Part shown: positions 23,060 to 34,479 of the stretch, piece by piece | Layout: each line of letters starts with the position of its first letter | How positions within the stretch are numbered: the stretch's first letter is position 1 | Assembly (NCBI RefSeq): GCF_048773025.1 | Contig: NC_133546.1 | Span: forward strand, 91,963,104-92,027,103 | Source: Camelus bactrianus | Lineage: Eukaryota; Chordata; Mammalia; Artiodactyla; Camelidae | Length of the DNA stretch: 64,000 nucleotides | Direction: 5' to 3' | Translations under genes and position numbers: made by a program | Notes under the pieces: generated by a model | Told to the model about the DNA's origin: nothing | The model's input: only the letters and a program-made list of their open reading frames with translations | Databases searched by the model: none

Positions 23060-23885
23060 AGAATACCTAGAATTCTTTATCATCAAAATATGAATCATCA
23101 CAGGGAGCAGGTAGTGCCTGCAGGTCCTGAAGCAGTCGCTATCTATTTTTAGTCCCTACATTAAAGGTTTTTCTTTCCCTCTCTTTTGTATGCATATATG
23201 TGATGAGTGGGGTTGTTGAAGGAACTGAGCTTGAGGATGGAAATGGGCTAAATCTCTTCCCTCTTTGTCATTTAAGAAAATGATTCAACTTTCCATTTTG
23301 GGAGTATCTAAGGGTCACCTTTAGCCAATTATGGCTCATTTTCTGTTTTTGTGTTATATTCTCAGACTTGAAAACCTATACAAAAGGGATCTCTTCTGTA
23401 TGTTTTCTTCATGGTGGAAGTGACTAAAACTCACTAAACATAGAAGATCTTTGTGAGAGTGTCACTTAAAATTGGAAAAAGAAGTCTTTTATAGAAAAAC
23501 TCTTATAGGTAATAGTAATTCACTCCCTTCTAATAATGCCAGGAGGGTGAAACAATTATTTCTGATATTTAAAAAAATAGATGGGCTTAATTTTTTACAT
23601 CCTGAATTGTTAACAAAAGAACAAAACTAGATATATTGCAGGAGGCAGACATGCACATGCACCTGGGACCAATTAAATATTTTTCCTTCATCTTAATCAG
23701 AACACTGGGGCTTTTCTCTTTCATAGTGGACCTACATTCCCCAAATTTGAGATTTTTAGATGCTATTTTTAACCAACCATTTTCACTGGGTTTATTTGAA
23801 TCAGATTTAAATTTATTTGAGTCAAGTAAGAGACTCGATCTAATGGTAGTAGTAATGCCTCACATTTGGATTGATTTTACAAATT
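23060..23885. other. No gene or clear element
   Basis: AT-rich stretch without a recognised repeat. The frame at 23636-23899 (plus) is protein-like in length, but the last part runs into a MIR and no splice sites support it. Confidence 0.45.
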
Positions 23886-23889
23886 TCAG

Positions 23890-24095
23890 ATGGCTCTAGT
23901 GCGTTATTTTATTGATCCTCACGGCAGATAACAGATAACAGTCTTGTAAGATAAGCCGGCCAGGCAGTATTGTCTTCCCATTTTACAGGTGAGGAAACTG
24001 AATTTTACACAGTTCGGGATCACACATTAGCAACAGAGTCAGACTCAAACCCAGGTCGTCTGACTGCCTAACCCACTGCTCTTCCAAGTTCACTA
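23890..24095 (-). mobile_element. MIR SINE, antisense
   Basis: Reversed MIR: TTCCCATTTTACAGGTGAGG near 23975, CAGAGTCAGACTCAAACCC near 24034, CTGACTGCCTAACCCACTGC near 24060. Confidence 0.85.
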
Positions 24096-24155
24096 CCACC
24101 TACTACTTGATCATTCTTTGTTTCCTTTCTACTCCTTTGAAATGGCCTGAAGAAC

Positions 24156-25322
24156 TGTACTAGTTTCTCATAGCTGCTGTAACGAAGTGTCACACACTTG
24201 ATGGTTTACAACAAAAAAATTTTTTTCTCTCTTAGTTCTGGAAGTTAGAAATCCAAAATCAAGGGTGCAGCAGGGCTGTGCTCCCTCTAAAGGCTTTAGC
24301 GGTGAATACTTCCTTTCTTTGTCCTAGCTTTGGTGATTCCTGGCAATCCTTGGCCTCCCTTGGCTTCTAACTTCATCATTCCAGTCTCTGCCTCCATTGT
24401 CACATGACCTTCTCACTGTGTGTTTCTGTCTGTGTCCAGCTCTCTCTCTTCTCATAAGGCCATCAATGATACTGAGTGAGGGCCCACTCTACTCCAGTGT
24501 GACTTCCTCTGTATTAATTACATCTGCAACAATGCTATTGCCAAATAGGATCACTTTCTGAGATACTAGGGGTTAGGACTTCAACTCAATCTTTTGGGGA
24601 GACAATTTTTTTACATTATTTAAAAAATTTTGTTTTATTGAGTTATAGTCAGTTTACAATGTTGTGTCAATTTCCAGCGTAGAGCACAATTTTCCAGTTA
24701 TATATGAACATATATATATTCATTGTCACATTGTTTTTCACCATGAGCTACCACAAGATCTTGTATATATTTCCCTGTGCTATACAGTATAATCTTGTTT
24801 TTCTATTCTACATATGCCTGTCAGTATCTACAAATTTTGAACTTCCAGTCTATCCCTTCCCATCCCCCTCCCCCCTGGCAACTACAAGTTTGTATTCTAT
24901 GTCTATGAGTCTGTTTCTGTTTTGTATTTTATGTTCATTTTTTTTTAGATTCCACATATGAGCAATCTCATATGGTATTTTTCTTTCTCTTTCTGGCTTA
25001 TTTCACTTAGAATGACATTCTCCGGAATGTCATCCAAGTTGCTGCAAATGGCGTTATGTTGTCTTTTTTTATGGCCAAATAGTATTCCATTGTATAAATA
25101 TACCACCTCTTTCTTTATCCAATCATCTGTCAATGGATATTTAGGCCGTTTCCATGTCTTGGCTATTGTAAATAGTGCTGCTATGAACATTGGGGTGCAG
25201 GTGTCATTTTGAAGTAGGGTTCCTTCTGGATACATGCCCAGGAGTGGGATTCCTGGGTCATACGGTAAGTCTATTCCTAGTATTTTGAGGAATCTTGGGG
25301 AGACACAATTTAACCCATAACC
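24156..25322 (+). mobile_element. MLT1-type LTR split by an L1
   Basis: Left part begins TGTACTAGTTTCTCATAGCT and follows the MLT1 order (TTAGTTCTGGAAGTTAGAAA, TCATAAGGCCATCAATGATA, GGTTAGGACTTCAACTC). The right part, from 25306, holds the remaining terminus CAATTTAACCCATAAC. Joined over the insertion it is about 465 bases, similar to the 4.7-kb copy. An ERVL-MaLR fossil. Confidence 0.85.
24605..25290 (-). mobile_element. LINE-1 3' end, artiodactyl type
   Basis: The plus strand reads TTTTATTGAGTTATAGTCAG near 24632 and CCCTGTGCTATACAGTATAA near 24773, a 3' end familiar from cetartiodactyl L1s. The minus strand at 24945-25235 still encodes ORF2 tail residues such as LFTIAKTWKRPKYP. Short direct repeats flank it: AATCTTTTGGGGAGACA (24588-24604) and AATCTTGGGGAGACA (25291-25305), the same apart from two Ts. 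About 686 bases, 5'-truncated. Confidence 0.88.
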
Positions 25323-25689
25323 GATCCCTCCTCTTTGAGGGATACTGAAACCTTTTAGTTCTCAAGGGGAAAGGAGGTTACTAAGGTTGGATATTGTTGG
25401 GAAATGTCCTCAGGTATTTATTTGTGTGTTTTCATAATGTGGATCTGGAGATCACAAGAGCTGGATGGAGTTGGAGCCATGTTTCGATGTGATTCTCAGG
25501 AGCAGTTGCTTTTGGAGGGTGCTTGGAGAGATTCTGTAGTTAGAGAGGAGTCATCAGGAGGTACTTCCTTCCAATTTCAGCAGGCGTGTAAGTTTAGCTT
25601 TGAGGGATGACCTGGATCAATGCTTTGTAGTGTAAATCTCCATTACATTAGTGGCAACAGGCCTCCAAATAAGTAGTGGGATTCCATGT

Positions 25690-26370
25690 AATGAACATTT
25701 ATTGAGTAGTTACTCTGTGCAAGGCCCTTTGCTGTGGTGGACACAGAAAGGAGAAAACCATGGCCTTTACCATCAGGGAATCTAGTCTAGTTGTTCAGTT
25801 AAAAAATACTGGCAACTCCCTGCGTGTCAGGAACTGTAAAGTCACCAGTGATGTAAGGGAGAAGGAGGGGAAGCGAGGGGAAGGGAAAATTTCCCAGGAG
25901 GTGCTCAATTTCTAGTGGCTGGAAGAAGGCAAGTAGGAAGCCATCTATCATTCAGTAAGTTCAGGGTGTGCGAGGACAGGAGAGGTGCACCTAACACAAA
26001 CTGGGGCCTCAGGCAGGGCCATCACATCGATGTCTGAGGGACATCAGTCCAGAACTCGCATTGTGAGAGTTTCTACTCAGTACAGGTGGCAGGAGGAGAT
26101 ACCCATGGTGAGTTCACACTAGTCTGCAAATCAGACATCAGTTCCCCTTTCTCTAGGTGTGTGTGGCCTAGTGAATGGCAGATAGGAAGTCTGAATCTGA
26201 TTCTGCTGGCAGGAAGGGGGCACAGCACTGATGATACTGTGGAGAGTAGTAACTTCAGAAAAATTGCCCTGGCAGCGATACAAAGGAGAATGGAGGGGGT
26301 GAGTGTGGAGGCAGGGGAGCCAGTTAGAGGCTTTTTCAAGGGGCTGGGGAGAGGGGAGTGCCATCATTTC
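25690..26370 (-). mobile_element. L2 LINE, antisense
   Basis: Reversed L2: ATTTATTGAGTAGTTACTCT near 25697, AAAAATTGCCCTGGCAGCG near 26259, GGGGAGCCAGTTAGAGGCTT near 26315. Degraded. Confidence 0.7.
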
Positions 26371-26374
26371 CAGC

Positions 26375-26875
26375 CAGGCTAGTCGCTTGGTCTTCCCACA
26401 CCTGGTCTGGCCCTGCTACAACCCATTTCCCACCCAGCAGCTAAATGTACAGTTAAAAGCATCAGTCAAATCCCACAACTCCCTGCTTACTGCCTGTCAG
26501 TGGCTTCGTCTTGTCCCTTCACATGGCTAACCTTGGAGTTCAAGGGTTCGAAACGGCCCGGCCTCCCTCTTCAAATTCTTCCCATTTCACTCTTCCCTTT
26601 CACTTTCTGCTCTCCAGCCAAATGGCCTTCTTTTCAGTACTTGAAACACACAAAGCTCTTACCTGCTTTAAAACCTTAGCACTGGCCATTCCCTCTACTT
26701 GGAAAGCTTTCCCCCCAGATCTTATTATTCCTAATCTTCCAGATTTCAGATAAAATGCATCTCCTTTCGGAGAGGTCTTCACTTGACCGCCTTCCCTAAA
26801 GCAGCCTCCGTACTGCCCTGTCTCCTCGTCCTTCATGCTGGACATTGTGGGTTTCCTACCCGGCATGAGCCCCCC
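26375..26875 (+). mobile_element. L2 LINE, sense
   Basis: Sense L2 just after the antisense copy: CACAACTCCCTGCTTACTGC near 26473, CTCCAGCCAAATGGCCTTCT near 26613, CTGGCCATTCCCTCTACTTG near 26682, TTCGGAGAGGTCTTCACTTG near 26766. Confidence 0.8.
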
Positions 26876-27039
26876 CTTCCTTCTCAACGGGACGCCGCTT
26901 TTGTTCATGTGTTCACCTCTGCCGCCTTCAGCCCCGAGTCTTAATTAAGGGAATGGGGCTGCTTGCTCTGCAGCTCATTGTCTTCCATGTGCCAGCGACT
27001 GGCCGAGGAGAAGGCATGAGAACCAACTCTGGACAATTC

Positions 27040-27150
27040 ATCCCTTCACTCAACAGATACGTTCTGCACACTATTCTATGTCCTGGGGATACAGCAATGT
27101 ACAAAACAAAGAAAAATACCTGCCTTCGTCAAGCCTATGTTTTAGTAGGG
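27040..27150 (-). mobile_element. L2 3' region, antisense
   Basis: Reversed L2 end: CACTCAACAGATACGTTCTG, CCTGGGGATACAGCAATGTA near 27081, then 'cctgccttcgtcaagcctat'. It breaks where L1 5' sequence starts. Confidence 0.7.
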
Positions 27151-27169
27151 GGAACAGGCTGTTAGCGCC

Positions 27170-28170
27170 AAGACCTGGCCCCACAAAACAAGCTGTAAGA
27201 TCCAGTGCTGGGGCACCTCAAGCCAAACACCTAAGTGAGAGGGGACACATCCCCACCCATCAGCAGACAGGCTGCCTAAAGACTTCCTGAGCCCACAGCC
27301 ACCTCGAGACATACCCATAGACATAGCCCTGCCCACCAGAGGGTCAGGATCCAGCCCTGCCCACCAGTGGGCAGGCACTGGCCCCTCCCACCAGGAAGCC
27401 TGCACAAGCCTCTAGAACAGCCTCACCCACTAGAGACCAGACACCAGAGGGAAGAAAACTATAATTCTGCAGCCTGCAGAACAAGTCTGCAAACGCAGGC
27501 CAGACCCTACTTCAGGAACAACTGGCCCCTGGCCCTTGGGTGACAAGAGGGGAGTGCACTGCCGGGACACGTAGGACGTCTCCTACAGAGGGTCACCTCT
27601 CCAAGGTTGAGAAACATAACTAACCTACCACATACATAAAAATACAAGTAGAAATTTAGACAAAATGAGACGGCAGAGAAATATGTTCCAGACAAAGGAA
27701 CAAGATAAAATCCCCAAAGAACTAAGTGATATGGAGATAGGCAATCTACCAAAGAAAAAGTTCAGAGTAATGATCATAAAGATGATCAAAGCACTTGGGA
27801 GGAAAATGGATGCATAGAGCAAGAAGTTAGAAGTTTTTAACAAAGAGTTAGAAGATATAATGAACAACCAAACAGAGTTGAAGAATACAATAACTGAAAT
27901 GAGAAATACACTAGAAGGAATCAAGAGTAGAATAAATGAGGCACAAGAACACATGAATAAGCTGGAAGACAGAGTAGTGGAAATCACTTCTGCAAAACAG
28001 AAGAAAAAAAAGAATGGAAAGAACTGAGGACAGTTTAAGAGACCTCTGGGATGACGTCAAGCACACAGATATTTGTACTATGGGGGTCCTAGAAGGTGAA
28101 GGGCGAAAGGGCCTGAGAAAATATTTGAAGAGCTAATAGCGGAAAACTTCCCTAACCTGGATAAGGCTTG
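27170..28170 (+). mobile_element. LINE-1 5' part: 5' UTR and ORF1 start
   Basis: 27170-27610 is GC-rich, with repeated CTGCCCACCAG motifs (near 27330 and 27357) as in some mammalian L1 5' regions. From about 27660 a broken ORF1 follows, with the coiled-coil string INEAQEHMNKLEDRVVEI near 27930. It ends around 28170 before the ORF1 RNA-binding part, and no ORF2 or 3' end follows. Losing the 3' end is the reverse of normal L1 truncation, so a later deletion or recombination is likely. Confidence 0.78.
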
Positions 28171-28179
28171 AGTAGGAGT

Positions 28180-29880
28180 AGAGCCAGATTGTGTGGGAAT
28201 TGCTGCTTTCATAGTCTGAGGGGGGCACTCTTTGCAAAAATACTGCAAAAATGAAAATACCAAATTGTTCATAAAACTGTATATTTCGAATTAGAAAATA
28301 AGTCACAAGTTAATGACTTTTATAAATCAGACCTCACGAATTCAGCAGAACAACTGCCTGGCAGACAACTGTGTTTTATTCCCCTGGATTTGGACTGAAT
28401 ATTCTTTGATCACCTCTTTTAATGACAATGATTATGGAATATTTTCTGTAGAAAGATAAACTAGTCCCTTCCTCAAATGTGATTAACATTTTATTTTTTA
28501 TCATCAGTAATTTAGAAACAATAGTTTCAGCATCACAGCTTGATGTTAGTAACATCAAATCAATTTTTACAATTGTCTAATCTGGGGGAAACTTCTATCA
28601 AGTCTCTTCCATGAAAGAAAAGTTTTCAGGATTTTTTTTGTGCAGAGATTACTCTGAATTGATCAGATTCATGAACCAATTTGTGGAATATCCTAGTAGT
28701 GGCAAATTGAGTTTTATATTTTCCTTGTCAATGTCATCATTTCATGGCAAATCAGAAAGAAATTTTAATTTCAATATTTTCCAATATGTTTATGTGATTC
28801 ACTCCTCTTTGTGAAGTGGAATATCAAGCAATCCAAGGCTGTTCTTTGGATGTTTGTAGTTAATGATCATGCTGATGTGTGAGAACTTCCATTTCAATAG
28901 TTTGAATGGAAACCCAAAATTTTACATGTTTAATGGTTGGAAGAGTTTTCCATAGACTAGCTTGTGGCTCTGAATGTTTGAAACTTTGTTTCTTTTTGAA
29001 TATCCACATCGTTCTGGGGCTGAGGCTGGGCATGGCAGGACATATAATACTATGAAATGATTTCTGTTCAGCACTTTCATTTCATGATACAAGGTAAATC
29101 ACCAACATGAGCAGTGGGAGTATTCCCAGAAGCCATTCCTACTCTGGAATGGCTAGGGACAAATTAAGTATGTGCTGAGGTAACTGAGAACATGTAAAAA
29201 TATATTACTAGATCCATATTAAATGTATCCACAACTCAACTGTCCCTTAGCTGGATCCCTAACATTCCCATGGCCATTCCAGTGCCACCTGACATCAGGG
29301 GAAGTGTGACAGAAGAGATGCCAAAATAGAAGGAGACAGAGGCCTTAACTGAAAGTGGTTAAAATATCTTATCTTTGCAAATTTTACAATAACTTATGAC
29401 CATGTGAACACATTGCTAGGCCCTTCCCAGAGCTTTGGAGGGAGTTGGCACCTATGAAAGACATTCGTTGTCTTTAGCAGCATAATAACAGGGGAAGGGT
29501 GTCTCTCGTGCTCTTCCAGACGTGTTCCCATCTTTTGGTGATGCTTAGAACTGGGGCGGCATCTTGCACCCAGTCAGAGGATGAAGCCAATCTTAAGATG
29601 ATGGATCCTTGATGGTATTGTTGAGCCATTAATGAACCACCCCTGGATCCTGTCTTACCTCTGGACTTGCTGTTCCATGAGATGATAAATTACTTTATTC
29701 TTTAAATCATTTTGAGTTGGCGTTTCTACCAGATATAGCTAAAAACATCCTGATTCACTCTGTTTATTTTCCTCTAAGCATTTATTATTCCCTAAAATTA
29801 TCTTTTGAGTTTACTTGGGGTTTTTTGGGTTTGTTTTGGTATATCTAAATGTAAGTTACACAAGACTTTATCATGAGTGA
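28180..29880. other. Mostly unclassified; old element near 29.2-29.75 kb
   Basis: 28180-29200 is AT-rich with nothing recognised. At about 29640-29750 the segment with GGACTTGCTGTTCCATGAGA and TCATTTTGAGTTGGCGTTTC looks like the end of an old dispersed element (an LTR or DNA transposon), but I cannot name its family. No exon is supported. Confidence 0.4.
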
Positions 29881-29884
29881 TGTG

Positions 29885-29965
29885 GTATCTACAAAACTCC
29901 AAACAGTGCTCAGCTCATGGTGGATGCTCAATGAATATTCGTGGAATTGGATGAATGGATGGAGT
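29885..29965 (+). mobile_element. L2 3' tail
   Basis: Contains CAGTGCTCAGCTCATGGTGG near 29905 and ATGCTCAATGAATATTCGTG near 29925, the L2 terminal pattern. Confidence 0.6.
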
Positions 29966-30329
29966 GCGGCATTAACAGTGAGTGAGGCTGGCAATGAATC
30001 TTCATTTTCAGTACATTCTACACTCCCAGCTCTGGACCCTCGCAGAAAGGAGCCCATGTTACTGAAGGTGTTCTCCTGGTATTTTGAGATTGCTATGCTG
30101 AGGCACTGTCATTGTAGATATTTCTCTGCTCCACTCCAACCAACCCATTGGTTTCATCCTGTCAACAAGGCAAGTCTGGGGACTGGATATGCAAACCTCA
30201 AAGTTGCACTGCTTTGTCTTATATGAGTACTAAATTATGGGCTGTCTAACAGTTAAAGAAGCTAGATTTCTTGGTGGCAAAAAGAAACAAATTTTCTTTG
30301 GAAAGTAACTTTTGGCTCTTAAGTGTGCT

Positions 30330-30605
30330 TTGTTCCTCACATCCCATCTGCCCACCACATTCTGACATTTCTCCAAAGAGAACATCATCTGTGTTTGCCC
30401 TCCTCTTTATTCCCTGAGGTATCTAGTATCCAGAGTTATCTTTCCAGAGTTATCTAGTATCCCCAGCACTTTCAGAAATATCCTCCAACAGCCCACTCTC
30501 CATCTTTGGCCAGCTTCATCCTTAATTTCCTACATCAATGATTGCTTTCTAAAAAAGCCTTTTAGTGGCTCCCTGGACTTGGGGGTTAAGGCCACATTTG
30601 TTTCT
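30330..30605 (+). mobile_element. L2 fragment, sense
   Basis: Pyrimidine-rich sense L2-like sequence ending in GCCTTTTAGTGGCTCCCTGG near 30558. It includes a small internal duplication of TTATCTAGTATCC-like units near 30420-30460. Assignment is tentative. Confidence 0.45.
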
Positions 30606-30763
30606 GCTCAGCTTTAATAAAAGGTTATTTGATTACCTGGAGACAACGACTGGGGTCTGTAGTAGTAGTGCTAGTGATGGCAGCCATTCTATTAGAGGAT
30701 TAACAAGACATAGGACCATTCTGCAAATTAGAGAGTACCACCTAGATCTGGACCCATCTGTCT

Positions 30764-30821
30764 CTTTCTTCCTTCCTCCCTCCATCTCTACATCCCATGT
30801 CCGTTTGTCTGTCTTTCTTTT

Positions 30822-30880
<59 letters not shown>

Positions 30881-31008
30881 CTCTCTGTCCCTTCCTTCCT
30901 TCCTTCCTTCCTTCCTTCCTTCCTTCCTTCCTTCCTTTCTTCCTTCCTTGCTTTCTTTTTTCCTTCCATTCTTCCTTCCTTCTTTCCTCCTTTCCTTCCT
31001 TCCTTTCT
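30764..31008. repeat. Compound (CTTT)n / (CTTC)n microsatellite
   Basis: CTTT units run at about 30812-30882, a short CTCTCTGTCCC break follows, then CTTC units run at about 30890-30949 with degraded TTCC sequence to 31008. It yields long phenylalanine/serine/leucine frames (plus) and lysine/arginine/glutamate frames (minus) that are artefacts. Confidence 0.95.
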
Positions 31009-31014
31009 CATTCA

Positions 31015-33085
31015 CAATGTGTCAGACACTATGGTCAGAGTTGGGAATACAGAAAAGAATGACACAGTCCTTGCCCTCAAGGTGCTCACTGTCTATTCGA
31101 GGAGGCAGACACATAAACTGTTGTTTACAGTGCAGTGTGATGAGAGTATGCATTCAGTTTTATGAAAGCCCTTAGAAGGGGCATCAAGTGCACTCCTAGT
31201 GACTCAAAGTGTTCAGAGAAGGTGACTCCTGTGGTCCTCTATCAAGGATGAGTACAAGTTAGCACAGTTTTGGTAGAGAATTGATGGAAGATATTCCAGG
31301 AAGAGAAAACAGCATGCACAAAGCAAGAAAGTACATGGCACATTCAAGGAACTAACAAAATCATTGTGGCCAATTAAAGAGCTGGGGGAATAGGGTTGCT
31401 AGAGTGGTATTAGATGAAATCAAAGAGGTAAGAAAGAACCATAGCATTTATGACTCTAAGACAAATGAATAGACATTGATGGGTTTTCAGCAAGGAAGTG
31501 ACATGGTCAGACTGGCATTTCAGAAATGTCACTATGGCTTCAGTGTAGAAAATGGATTGGAGAAGATTCTCACAATAAGGAGACTAGTTAGGAAGTTGGC
31601 ACAGCAGCTTGGATCTTAGCAGTGGATGTGGGAAACACTGAACATATTTGGAATATATTTTGGAGGCATGGTTTATAGATATTGGTACTGATTGGTTGTT
31701 GACGGGTTGAAGGAGAGGGAGAAGTCAAAATAAGGATGAGTATAGGCAAAGATTTCTTAACAGAACACAAAAAGAACCTATAAAATGAGACATTATATAT
31801 TGACTTCATTAATATTAAGAATTTCTATTCATTCAAAGATGCCATTCAGAAAGTGAAAAGGCAAGCAGTAGACTAGGAGAAGATATTCACTTACATATGT
31901 CTGTTGGATAGCTCATGTCTAGGATATAAAAAGAAATTTTACACATCAAGAAGGAAAAGGCAGCCCAATTTAAAGTTTAGTTAAAGATTTGAAGAGTCAT
32001 TTTACAAGAGGACTTCCAAATGGCTAATAAGCCATGAAAAGGTGATCAGCATTATTAATCATTAGGGAAATGCACATTAAAACCATAGTGAGATACCACT
32101 ACACACCTACCGGAATGACCAAAATTTAAAAGTCTGACAATATTACAGTGTTAGCAAGGATGTGGAACAATTAGCTGTCTCATATACTGCTGGTAGGAGT
32201 GTAAATTGGTACTAGCATTTTGGAAAATTGTTTGACAGCATCTGCTAGAGTTCAATAACCTATCTTGTGACTCAAAAGTTCCACTTCTGGGTATATACCT
32301 GAGATAAATGAATGGCTACGCTTACCAAAAATATGTTTAGAAATGTTAATGTCATTGTTATTCACAAAAGCCTCAACTGTTCACAGACAACCCAAAGGTC
32401 CATCAACAGTGGAATGGATAGTTCAATTTGGGTATAGTCATACAATGTAACACAACTGAGTAATAAAAAGAACAAACTATTGATACAAGCAATGATGAGG
32501 ATGATTCTCACAGATGTAATGTTTGTGAAAGACAGAAGAGTACCTGCAGTAGGAACCCATTCATGTAAGCAGGCAGAACTAGTCAAAGGTGATAGAAGTC
32601 AGAGTAGTGGTTATCTTTGGATGCTAGTACTTATGGGAAGGGGCACTGGGGAGCCTTCTAGGTACTAAAAACATTCCGTATCTTGATACAGTTGGTGGTT
32701 ACATGGGTGTGTACATATGTAAACATTCATCAAACTTTACACTTAACAGTGTTTTCACTTTACTGTATGTATATAATACCTCAGAAATAATGAAATATGA
32801 GTAAAAGATGACTTTCAGACTTCTAATCAGAACAACTGAATGGACGGTCCTGCCATTGGCTGAAGTGAGGAATATAAGTATAGTAACTGGGGCCAGCATA
32901 GGGGTTGCAGAGAGGGGATGAGCTCACATTTGGACATTCTGAGTTGTATGTGCCTGAACACCCCGAGATAGATCAGACTAAAACTTAGGAAAGAGCTCTA
33001 GACTGGATTCTTCAAATTAGTGGCTATTTTCTATACACAAGTATATATTGTAGCCATAAAATAGGACAAAAGCACGGAGCCCAGA
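31015..33085 (-). mobile_element. L2 LINE, antisense, split by an L1
   Basis: Left part (31015-31742) is reversed L2: AAGGTGCTCACTGTCTATTC near 31079, GACATGGTCAGACTGGCATT near 31500, AGACTAGTTAGGAAGTTGGC near 31581. It resumes after 32797 with AGATGACTTTCAGACTTC and continues to about 33085. The two parts join in the order of the L2 consensus. Confidence 0.78.
31743..32796 (+). mobile_element. LINE-1 3' half inside L2
   Basis: Over 1 kb of sense L1: AAAGTGAAAAGGCAAGCAGT near 31853, ACCATAGTGAGATACCACTA near 32082, GTCCATCAACAGTGGAATGG near 32398, ending in TGTATGTATATAATACCTCA near 32764. ORF2 is disrupted. A 7-base repeat, ATGAGTA, at 31736-31742 and 32797-32803 is a possible target-site duplication. 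Confidence 0.85.
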
Positions 33086-33169
33086 AGATTCACAATCATG
33101 AATGATCTTTGCTTTTAGAAGCATTTATGCAGAAAATAGGGTGGAATAATGAATAACACTGGTGAAAAA

Positions 33170-33510
33170 TATTGAGGCTAGTTGATGAAGGGTCTTACAT
33201 CTTAATCTGAAGAATTGGGAATTGATTCAAGGTGTAGTGGGAAACCATTACAGGTTCTTGAGCCTGAGAAGAATCTATTCAAAAGCTCCTTATAATAGAT
33301 TATTCCTGTTGCCTTAGATGTAAAAGATGTACAGGAACAGGCCGAGGCTGGAAAGGGAAAGGCCGATGAGGAGGCCAACTGTGGTCTTTCAGGCTTGAGG
33401 TCAGAAGTGCTTGGCCGGAGCAGGGCCATTGCTGATGAAGAGGGGAGGACACAAGACCAAGAAATGGTGAGGCAATGGTCAGCAGCACTGACAGGATGTG
33501 AGGGAAAAAG
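33170..33510 (-). mobile_element. L2 fragment, antisense
   Basis: Reversed L2: AGGGTCTTACATCTTAATCT near 33189, GGGAAACCATTACAGGTTC near 33239. These phrases correspond to a stretch of L2 also found in the preceding copy, so this looks like a second L2 insertion. Confidence 0.6.
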
Positions 33511-33587
33511 AAAACTAAAGTCTAGCTCCAGCTGAAGTAACGTGAGGCAGCAGCCTTCTTCGGATCAGCACTTGAACCCGTTTCATA

Positions 33588-33680
33588 GTCATTGAGCGTA
33601 TTTAATGAACTAACACGTGTAAAGTGCTTAGCACAATGCCCGACACATGCCAAGTGTTCAATTAGCTTAGCTGCTATTAT
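33588..33680 (+). mobile_element. MIR SINE, sense, 3' part
   Basis: ACACGTGTAAAGTGCTTAGC near 33612 and AATGCCCGACACATGCCAAG near 33634 match the MIR 3' half. This piece supplies the beginning of the window's longest ORF (33592-34239). Confidence 0.75.
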
Positions 33681-34129
33681 TCTGTCCACAGCTGCTCACT
33701 GCTGGAAGAATTCTTGTAACAAGGCAGGTCGGTTCTGCTTTAAATTCATCATTACCAACCTCAGGTGGGTCCTTAACACCGCTTACGCCTTCACTCGCCG
33801 TACGCACTGTTTCACATCTTTTCTCCCTTCCTCGAGGGCCTTGTCCCACTTCACCCTTTCATTCTTGATACGTGACCCAGCCTCTTGCATCGCAGGGAAT
33901 ATAGATACCAGCAGAAAATACTCCCCCAACAGTTCACTGCTCAGTCCAGTGATTGCATCTGACTCATCCTCTCCTCCACACCTGCTGTCACCATGGAGAG
34001 GTGTGCTATGCCAAAAAGCTAGTACCCTAGAGAGTACTACTTCCTGCCTACTCTGGACCTTTATGAAATATGGGGGTCAACCCATTACCTTTCTCTTTAA
34101 CCTCTTTGTCTGTAGAGCAGAGGAAGAAA

Positions 34130-34345
34130 ATGCAAAGTCTCTCACTGCCTGGGTTCACACACTGGTTTTGCTACTTACTAGCTGTGAGATTCTGGGAAAA
34201 TCTCTTAACCTCTTAGTGCCACCATGTCCTCAACTGTAAACTGTTCTCAGCTAACCACCTCACTGGGTTGCTTGTGAGCCTTCAATAAGACCATGCATGT
34301 AAAGTGCTTAGCCAGTGTCCAAGATGTGTGTTATCCATTACTTCT
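34130..34345 (+). mobile_element. MIR SINE, sense
   Basis: Sense MIR: GCTACTTACTAGCTGTGAGA near 34169, ATCTCTTAACCTCTTAGTGC near 34200, CATGTAAAGTGCTTAGCCAG near 34296. Confidence 0.82.
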
Positions 34346-34479
34346 TGAATTTTTCTTCAGAATTTAAATATTCTCAAGTGTCTCCCATCTAAAAAAATAT
34401 AAAAGCCCTTGTGGACCCCCACATGCTCCTCCATAATACTGCTTCATTTATTTGTTGCAATATAATAAATGAATGAATA

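Noticed and set aside
30565-31165. Long phenylalanine/serine/leucine and lysine/arginine/glutamate frames
   Set aside because: They translate the CTTT/CTTC microsatellite on either strand.
33592-34239. Longest ORF in the window (215 codons, plus strand)
   Set aside because: It begins in a MIR 3' half, ends in a second sense MIR, and has no recognised domain or splice signals. It is a chance mosaic frame.
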